64,000 bases of DNA from Ohtaekwangia sp966211525 (GTDB lineage Bacteria; Bacteroidota; Bacteroidia; Cytophagales; Cyclobacteriaceae): NCBI GenBank assembly GCA_966211525.1, contig CBIHOZ010000007.1, positions 1 to 64,000 on the forward strand. The letters run 5' to 3'. How positions within the stretch are numbered: the stretch's first letter is position 1; each line of letters starts with the position of its first letter. Below are positions 58,412 to 64,000 of this stretch, one piece after another. The translations under genes were made by a program, and so were the position numbers. The notes under the pieces are model-generated. The model was not told where the DNA came from and did not search any database. It was given only the letters and a program-made list of their open reading frames with translations.

Positions 58412-61093
58412 TTATCTGATTTGCTGGCCGATAGTAAAATGGAATTGTGAGCCACTCACAGCGCCTCTGCCATTCAACGGTACCGGATCAAATCCATATC
58501 CCCAGTTCAACCCAATCAATCCGAATGCCGGCATGAATATGCGAGCACCAAAGCCTGCTGACTTGTACAATTTAAACGGATTAAAATCATCATAATTGTT
58601 CCAGTTGTTACCACCTTCAGCAAAGACAAATCCGTAGATCGTTGCTGCATTTCCGGTTGTAACAGGATAACGCAATTCCAGCCCCAACTTGTCATAGGCA
58701 ATACCTCCGGCCAATACACCAGTAGCACTGTTCTGACTTGTATTGTAGTATGGTGGTGTAAGAACGTTGTTCTCGTAACCTCTTAAGCCGATCACTTCCT
58801 GTCCCAACAGGAACGAGTTAAATCCACCGGCCAAACCGTCACCTCCGAGGTAGAATCTTTCAAATGGTCCTATACCGGCTTTGTCTGTATACTGTCCGAT
58901 AAATCCGAAGTGCGCTTTCGCCTCGAGAACAAGTTTCTTCTTGTTATCCAACGGCAGATAGTATTTCGCATCGAACATCCATTTGTGATATTCAATCCAC
59001 TTATATCGTTCTGCTGCTTCTGCGGTTGAATAGTCTATATCTCTCCAGAGCGAGAATGGAGGCGTTAATGTGAGGCTCAATGAAATAGTGGATCCCTGCG
59101 CGGGGTACATCGGATTATCGATGCTGTTACGGGCAAGTGTTGTATTAAATGTAAAGCTGTTCGAAACACCATCGGTATATCCTAAACCAGAGTTCCAGTT
59201 GTTAAGAATATAGCGCAGGTATGATACCGAATTGGTAAGTGTAAAATAGTTATCAGGCCATTCCAGTAATCGCCCTAAACCAACGGATACACTATGCACT
59301 TGCAGACGTGAATCGTTGTCGCTGCTGGAGCTGCTTCCATATGGATAACGTTGGAACGAACTGTTAAAGCTCACAGAAAGTGAATGTGGCTTGCGTCCAC
59401 CAAGCCATGGCTCCGTAAACGAGAAGCTATAGCTTTGGAAAGATCTACCGTTAGCTTGTGCGCGTAACGATAAACGCTGACCATCTCCTACAGGCAACGG
59501 TCTCCAGTTGTCGAAGTGCGGTATATTTCGCAGAGAGAAGTTGTTGAATGTTAAACCGAGTGTACCCACAAATCCATAGTAACCTCCCCAACCACCGGAG
59601 AGCTCAACCTGGTCGTTCGACTGTTCTTCAACAGTCCACTCTATATCTACTGTACCTTTTGCAGGGTTTGGCACCAGGTTCTGTCCTATTTTATCAGGAG
59701 CAAAATATCCTAACTGTCCAAGCTTTTGTTGTGTACGGATGATATCTGATCTTCTGAATTTCTGTCCAGGTATAGTGCTCAGCTCTCTTCGGATAACGTG
59801 ATCGCTCGTACGATCATTACCTGCTATAGTAACTTCGTTAATTGTGGCTTGCTCACCTTCGAAAATGCGCATCTCAACATCAATAGAGTCTCCGGCAACA
59901 GCGACCTCCACCGGATTAATACGGAAGAAGAGATAACCATCATCCATGTACAGACCACTGATGTCAAGTCCTTTCGGGTTGAACTGAAGTTTCTTATCAA
60001 TAAGCTCTTTGTTATATACATCGCCTTTGCTGATACCCAACACAGCATTCAACTGCTTGTCGGAGTATATATAGTTTCCGGTCCAGATGATGTTACGGAA
60101 ATAGTACTTAGGACCTTCGTATACTTTCAGGTCTATATTAATCGTGCGACCATCATTTGCATATACTGTATCCTCCACGATGTCGGCATCACGGTATCCT
60201 TTCGAGTTGAAATACTCGATGACTTTTTTCTTATCGTCTTCGTAATCAGTCTGAATGAATTTCGAACTGGTGAACAGGTTGAGCTTAACATTGTCGTTGA
60301 TAAACTCCTTTACTTCTTTCCAGCTTACTTTATAGCTTGAGTCTGCAAACTCTTTTGGATTCAGATCGATTGCTTCGCGAATGATGGTACGGTGTAATGA
60401 GAAACGAGGACGCTCGTGTGTACCCTTCATTTTCTTTTTCAGCTTGGCGTCAGTTATACTGTTATTGCCAACAAAAGAAATGCGGTTGATCTTAACTTTT
60501 GATTTCGGATTAACAGCTATCTTCAACCGTATACCATCGCGGTTAAGTGTATCTTTCTCCTGTACAACTCTTACTTCGGTGTTGAGAAATCCTTTCTTAA
60601 CAAAATATTTTTTAACGGCCAGTTCCGTGTTACGGATCATGGCATCATTTACAATCTTCCCACGGATCAGCGTGAGATCTTCCTTCAATCCACTTTCCTG
60701 CGATTTATTTATACCGGTAAAATAGAAACCTGTTAGGCGGGGACGTTCAGCCAACACAATGTTGAGGTATACATCTGTACCTTCAACGCGGGCTACCTGT
60801 ATGGTAACATCGCCTACGAGACCGTGTTTCCAAAGACTGCGGATAGCGTTCGTTATAGCATCGCCGGGAATTTTTATTTTATCACCGATCTTCAAACCTG
60901 TGAGCGACACCATTGCATTTTTGTCCAGCACGTTCAAGCCGGTAACCTCAATACCCGCGATGGTATATTCTGCCGGGTTGGCATAGTTCAAATTATTTTC
61001 TGTTGCACCGGTTGTATTACCACGCTTTCTGAATTGAGCCCAGGTGTTAGCTGTAATACCAATCAGGATAATCAGAAATAAAACTTTCTTCAT
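58412..61093 (-). CDS. bamA: Outer-membrane protein assembly factor BamA
   Basis: An 893-residue outer-membrane insertase. Signal MKKVLFLIILIGITANTWAQ, then five POTRA domains (about 40-430; TIAGIEVTGLNVLDKNAMVS is the first), and a C-terminal 16-stranded barrel. GLRGYENNVLTPP is the conserved RGF/Y region in the lid loop L6, and the chain ends FHFTIGQQIR with the typical C-terminal strand. The ATG at 61091-61093 overlaps the uppS stop as TGATG; the TTG three bases earlier is less likely. Longer than proteobacterial BamA, as is usual in Bacteroidota. Confidence 0.96.
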   Translation of the reverse strand: MKKVLFLIILIGITANTWAQFRKRGNTTGATENNLNYANPAEYTIAGIEVTGLNVLDKNAMVSLTGLKIGDKIKIPGDAITNAIRSLWKHGLVGDVTIQVARVEGTDVYLNIVLAERPRLTGFYFTGINKSQESGLKEDLTLIRGKIVNDAMIRNTELAVKKYFVKKGFLNTEVRVVQEKDTLNRDGIRLKIAVNPKSKVKINRISFVGNNSITDAKLKKKMKGTHERPRFSLHRTIIREAIDLNPKEFADSSYKVSWKEVKEFINDNVKLNLFTSSKFIQTDYEDDKKKVIEYFNSKGYRDADIVEDTVYANDGRTINIDLKVYEGPKYYFRNIIWTGNYIYSDKQLNAVLGISKGDVYNKELIDKKLQFNPKGLDISGLYMDDGYLFFRINPVEVAVAGDSIDVEMRIFEGEQATINEVTIAGNDRTSDHVIRRELSTIPGQKFRRSDIIRTQQKLGQLGYFAPDKIGQNLVPNPAKGTVDIEWTVEEQSNDQVELSGGWGGYYGFVGTLGLTFNNFSLRNIPHFDNWRPLPVGDGQRLSLRAQANGRSFQSYSFSFTEPWLGGRKPHSLSVSFNSSFQRYPYGSSSSSDNDSRLQVHSVSVGLGRLLEWPDNYFTLTNSVSYLRYILNNWNSGLGYTDGVSNSFTFNTTLARNSIDNPMYPAQGSTISLSLTLTPPFSLWRDIDYSTAEAAERYKWIEYHKWMFDAKYYLPLDNKKKLVLEAKAHFGFIGQYTDKAGIGPFERFYLGGDGLAGGFNSFLLGQEVIGLRGYENNVLTPPYYNTSQNSATGVLAGGIAYDKLGLELRYPVTTGNAATIYGFVFAEGGNNWNNYDDFNPFKLYKSAGFGARIFMPAFGLIGLNWGYGFDPVPLNGRGAVSGSQFHFTIGQQIR

Positions 61094-61845
61094 CAACTTA
61101 CAGGATTCAATTGTTCGCTTGTCTTTCCAAATCTTCGTTCGCGTTGCTGGTACGACCAGATGGCTTCATACAAATGTTCTTTTCTGAAGTCTGGCCAAAG
61201 TGTGGGTGTGATGTAGAGCTCTGTATAAGCGATCTGCCATAACAAAAAATTGCTGACACGCAGCTCTCCGCTGGTGCGTATCAACAGCTCTGGATCTGGG
61301 ATGCCTGAAGTCTCCAAATAGTTTTCAAAAACCTTCTCATTAATTTCTCCGGGGTTCACTTTTCCTGCCTTCACGTCCTCAGCCATCTTGTTGATCGCCT
61401 TTAGAATCTCCCAGCGACCACTATAGCTTAGCGCCAGGTTCAGAATCATACCTTTGTTATTCTTGGTTTGATCCATCGCCCATGCGAGATTTTTCTGACA
61501 GTCTCCCGGTAGATTGGAGATCTCTCCTATCGTTGAAAGTTTTACCTGATTTTCCTGTAGTGTACCAACCTCAGCCTTCAGTGTACTCACAAGCAGTTCC
61601 ATCAGCCCATCCACTTCAGCTTTGGGTCTGTTCCAGTTTTCTGTTGAAAAAGCGTATAAGGTGAGATACTTTATGCCAAGCTCTCCGCAGCCCTCCGTCA
61701 CGTCTCTTACAGCTTGAACCGCATTGCGATGACCGAAAATTCGCAGCGCGCCTTTCTTTTTCGCCCAGCGTCCGTTACCATCCATGATAACGGCAATGTG
61801 TTTCGGCAAATTATTTAAGTCGATATGTTCTTTTAGAGAAGCCAC
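61093..61845 (-). CDS. uppS: Undecaprenyl diphosphate synthase (isoprenyl transferase)
   Basis: A 250-residue cis-prenyltransferase making the C55 carrier lipid for peptidoglycan and surface glycans. Signature MDGNGRWAKKKG at 21-32 (D22 binds the metal and diphosphate), FGHRNAVQAVRDV next, and LYAFSTENWNRP; the end holds LLIRTSGELRVSNFLLWQIA, the family's final motif. Complete length. Start overlap with bamA (1 base) and the PorG-like gene upstream indicate one operon. Confidence 0.96.
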   Translation of the reverse strand: MASLKEHIDLNNLPKHIAVIMDGNGRWAKKKGALRIFGHRNAVQAVRDVTEGCGELGIKYLTLYAFSTENWNRPKAEVDGLMELLVSTLKAEVGTLQENQVKLSTIGEISNLPGDCQKNLAWAMDQTKNNKGMILNLALSYSGRWEILKAINKMAEDVKAGKVNPGEINEKVFENYLETSGIPDPELLIRTSGELRVSNFLLWQIAYTELYITPTLWPDFRKEHLYEAIWSYQQRERRFGKTSEQLNPVS

Positions 61846-61903
61846 AGGAGGCCAAAAGTAGTAAAAAGGGTATTGGGTTAAAAGCGCTGAAAGCGTTGTA
61901 CTA

Positions 61904-62593
61904 CTATTTGTATGGATTTTTAGGACAAGGGATGTCGTAAAACGTTCTTGTGATGCTGATACCTAGAAAATAGTAGACATCATTATCGTTCGGATTGCCA
62001 TACTTAAAGTTTTTGTAGCGTTGATCACCGGCCGAAACGTTGTCGAGGTAATCAAAAAATGTTTTCCGAACACCAAACTCCAAACCGAAATACCACTTGG
62101 GTGTATATACATACTTAATGCCCACGCCAAACGGAATCACCGCCTGCACGTTACTGTACTCAGCTGTTTTCTCGGCATTGCCCGAAAAACTGAACAACCC
62201 AAGACCACCAAAAAGATATGGAGTAAAACGAACAAAACGTTTGGTATCACGCCAGTTTAAAAAATGATACTCCATCACCGTAGAAGCCTCCATGACGAAC
62301 AGGTCGAATGAAGCATCGCGCTTTGACGCGAAGGCATCGATCGGTTTTTCGGAAGCACTCAACTGGCCCCCCGTGAGCGCTGCACGGAAGCTGACAACAT
62401 TGCTGAGGTTGGAGCGATAGAAGGCTGTTACTGCCGGCCTTGAATATTTAAAGTTGTACGTTCTTACCAGATCTCCGGTATAGTTGAATGTTCCTATTCC
62501 AAATCCTACTTCGGAGCGTTGAGCCAAGGCTGTTACTGCACTTAGCAAAATTATTCCAACTACTATAGACAACCGGCTGGCAAAAATCATCAT
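61904..62593 (-). CDS. porG: PorG-like / DUF6089 type IX secretion outer-membrane protein
   Basis: A 229-residue barrel protein with signal (ASRLSIVVGIILLSAVTALA then QRSEVGFGIGTFNYTGDLVR). In Porphyromonas gingivalis, porG lies immediately before uppS and bamA, and the same order is here. PorG binds the PorK/N ring of type IX secretion. Eight-strand-like segments are visible: ITRTFYDIPCPKNPYK forms the end, and FGGLGLFSFSGN, VIPFGVGIKYVYTPKWYFGL and EFGVRKTFFDYLDN are in order. The ATGA overlap with the gene upstream shows coupling. The assignment rests on context and DUF6089-like character, not a search. Confidence 0.85.
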   Translation of the reverse strand: MMIFASRLSIVVGIILLSAVTALAQRSEVGFGIGTFNYTGDLVRTYNFKYSRPAVTAFYRSNLSNVVSFRAALTGGQLSASEKPIDAFASKRDASFDLFVMEASTVMEYHFLNWRDTKRFVRFTPYLFGGLGLFSFSGNAEKTAEYSNVQAVIPFGVGIKYVYTPKWYFGLEFGVRKTFFDYLDNVSAGDQRYKNFKYGNPNDNDVYYFLGISITRTFYDIPCPKNPYK

Positions 62594-63660
62594 CTGAATT
62601 TAGCTCTATGGAAAGATTTACCTAGTATATATGTAAGCTTTATCGATGTCACCATAAATATATCTTTGTCATTCTTGCTACCTCTCATGTTTGTATTGCC
62701 TTTGGCATCGGTATATTCTTCACCGTAGCCAGACACTACATTATAAGATTGTCCGTCTCTACCAACATACGTATGATCGCCCGGTAATATTTCACCGGTT
62801 CTATAAGACATCGCTTTCGCGAGTTCGTTGTTACCAAATACGCCCAGATCTACATAGCTCTTGCTTACATCATCGATGTAGTCTGTGAACAAGTACCTGA
62901 ACCCGATCTCTGCAGAAAGGTCAAGCACTTCGTTGAGTCTAAAACGCGCGCCAATACCAAATGGTATAGAGATCTGAATTCTTTTATAAGGTTTTATTCC
63001 GTAGTTGGCGTCACCCTCCTGAAGTGTAGAGTGTTGACCCTCGGTGCCGAGCGGCTGAAGATCTATCCACTTACCCGCTTCAGGCAATGGATTACCCTGC
63101 AGATCGGTGTCTGGCGCCTGAGCCTGTGGGTTATGATGGAACACAGCAATACCTGCACATGCATATGGAGTCCAAGCAACGCGACTGATGTAGGTCGCCT
63201 GGTTTTCAAACAAGTCCATGCTGGCAACAACCGAAAGTTCTTTTATGCGATTACGGAAAGAAAGATTTCTCTTGAATCGATAGATACCATTATCAAGATC
63301 ACCCGGATCTGCAGACTCAATATCAGCACCTTTTAACGTTCCATACATGAAGGAAGCTGTCAGTGTATAACGTGGTCCAAAGCGATGTGCAAAGGAAAGA
63401 CCTATAGCAGGTCGTGTAAATGAAATGTCAGTACTGAAACGATTTGGTTTTGGCGATAGGTCTCCGTAGTAATTCAAAGCGTTGATGGAAACACCAACCA
63501 TGCTATACACTTTTTCTTTACCGAACCAGGATTTACGACCGCGGTAAGTCATCATTCGCTTATTGTTTCTCTTGATTGACCGGCGGTTCATTTGGGCAAT
63601 GGCGTCCTCCGCTCCGAGCGCGAATACGAATGTGATTAAGACCAAGAATAGCTTTCTCAT
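62590..63660 (-). CDS. Second DUF6089-family (PorG-like) outer-membrane protein
   Basis: A 356-residue barrel protein, paralogous to the next gene. Signal MRKLFLVLITFVFALGAEDA then IAQMNRRSIKRNNKRMMTY, a strongly basic N-terminus. It shares the PorG-like phrases INALNYYGDLSPKPNRFSTD, PYACAGIAVFHHNPQAQAPD, ISIPFGIGARFRLNEVLDLS, and EIGFRYLFTDYIDDV with the PorG homologue, plus a long insert near 170-215. Whether it has a distinct secretion role is unknown. Last four bases overlap the PorG-like start (ATGA). Confidence 0.82.
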   Translation of the reverse strand: MRKLFLVLITFVFALGAEDAIAQMNRRSIKRNNKRMMTYRGRKSWFGKEKVYSMVGVSINALNYYGDLSPKPNRFSTDISFTRPAIGLSFAHRFGPRYTLTASFMYGTLKGADIESADPGDLDNGIYRFKRNLSFRNRIKELSVVASMDLFENQATYISRVAWTPYACAGIAVFHHNPQAQAPDTDLQGNPLPEAGKWIDLQPLGTEGQHSTLQEGDANYGIKPYKRIQISIPFGIGARFRLNEVLDLSAEIGFRYLFTDYIDDVSKSYVDLGVFGNNELAKAMSYRTGEILPGDHTYVGRDGQSYNVVSGYGEEYTDAKGNTNMRGSKNDKDIFMVTSIKLTYILGKSFHRAKFR

Positions 63661-63686
63661 GAATAAGTCTATAGATCAGTGAATTA

Positions 63687-63694
63687 CAAAAGTA
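63687..63694 (-). promoter_or_regulatory. Possible -7 box upstream of the DUF6089-uppS-bamA run
   Basis: TACTTTTG on the minus strand matches TAnnTTTG exactly and lies 26 bases before the DUF6089 ATG, just after the nadK stop. A -33 TTTG is not visible at the right distance. Confidence 0.4.
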
Positions 63695-63698
63695 AATA

Positions 63699-64000
63699 TT
63701 AATTCCGAATGTCTAACCCCCAGTTTAGTTTTTGACGAAGCGTTTTGAAGTAATGTTGACCCTCTAATTGTATCAGTTTTACCTTAAAATCGGCTTTCGA
63801 TACCCTTAATTTAATGGTTGCATCAACAGAAGCCACACGTGAATCGAGTGATACTAAAAATTTTTTGCTTCTTCCTTCAACACCGAAAGTAATTTCAGAT
63901 TCATCGGCCACTACGATGGGACGAACCGTAAGATTATGCGGACTAACAGGTGTTATTACAAAATTACCGGAACGTGGAAATATCAATGGACCACCACAAC
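63699..64000 (-). CDS. nadK: NAD kinase, C-terminal part (gene enters from the right edge)
   Basis: About 100 residues, open at the window edge. The visible part begins CGGPLIFPRSGNFVITPVSP and continues HNLTVRPIVVADESEITFGV, the conserved C-terminal sequence of NAD kinase in Bacteroidota, where the enzyme phosphorylates NAD to NADP. The remaining N-terminal part with the GGDG motif lies to the right. It is on the same strand and about 39 bases upstream of the DUF6089 gene. Confidence 0.88.
   Translation of the reverse strand, partial: CGGPLIFPRSGNFVITPVSPHNLTVRPIVVADESEITFGVEGRSKKFLVSLDSRVASVDATIKLRVSKADFKVKLIQLEGQHYFKTLRQKLNWGLDIRN

Overview
The window looks like chromosomal core and light accessory DNA from a Bacteroidota bacterium, most likely of the Cytophagales type. 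The evidence is a PorG-type (type IX secretion) gene in the usual uppS-bamA-ompH cluster, DUF6089 proteins, YpdA, many small lipoproteins, promoters of the Bacteroidota form TTTG/TTGG-N20-TAnnTTTG, and few clear Shine-Dalgarno sites. I see no phage, transposon, CRISPR array, rRNA or tRNA. Both ends cut genes: a DMT/EamA transporter at the left and NAD kinase at the right.

Layout. 1-5 kb: EamA transporter fragment, GNAT acetyltransferase, GT4 glycosyltransferase, two lipoproteins, and a Gfo/Idh oxidoreductase plus nucleoside-type MFS permease pair with a perfect palindrome upstream. 6-9.5 kb: rnr, a short-chain polyprenyl diphosphate synthase and a small HExxH membrane protein in one minus-strand run. 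9.7-19.9 kb: tpx, proC, a large GAF-domain protein, PrsW-type protease, several lipoproteins, a nitroreductase interrupted by one in-frame stop, a REP-like hairpin and an amidohydrolase. 20-27 kb: TPR protein plus lipid kinase, an orphan NarL-type regulator, YpdA, a DPP-IV-type S9 peptidase and a PLP dehydratase. 27-33 kb: scpA, dxs plus an alpha/beta hydrolase, a zinc-ribbon membrane protein and purine nucleoside phosphorylase. 33-40 kb: an RND efflux operon (adaptor, pump, TolC) downstream of yajC-ybbR-coaE. 40-44 kb: two methyltransferases and a duplicated LAB_N membrane protein. 44-49 kb: rimP-nusA-infB with a recognisable promoter and leader hairpin. 49-54 kb: nucleotide-sugar genes (ugd, UDP-xylose synthase, rfbB, rfbA). 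54-57 kb: acyl-CoA dehydrogenase, rpsU, xerC-like recombinase, hpf. 57-64 kb: nadK, two DUF6089/PorG proteins, uppS, bamA and two ompH/skp genes.

How they fit together. Three genes feed isoprenoid and envelope synthesis: dxs makes the precursor, the polyprenyl synthase extends it, and UppS makes the C55 carrier. Ugd and UXS would convert UDP-glucose to UDP-glucuronate and then UDP-xylose, while RfbA and RfbB start dTDP-deoxysugar synthesis (rfbC and rfbD are not here). BamA with two Skp-like chaperones serves outer-membrane assembly, and the PorG-like proteins point to type IX secretion. Several terminators are clear hairpins, many shared by convergent genes.

I found no convincing new multi-gene system. 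The points most worth following are a dispersed ACGT-rich intergenic repeat, the REP-like element, strong and uneven enrichment of TATA inside genes, the nonsense-split nitroreductase, the 17-bp palindrome upstream of the sugar/nucleoside pair, and a Cx5Cx5C motif in the GAF protein.
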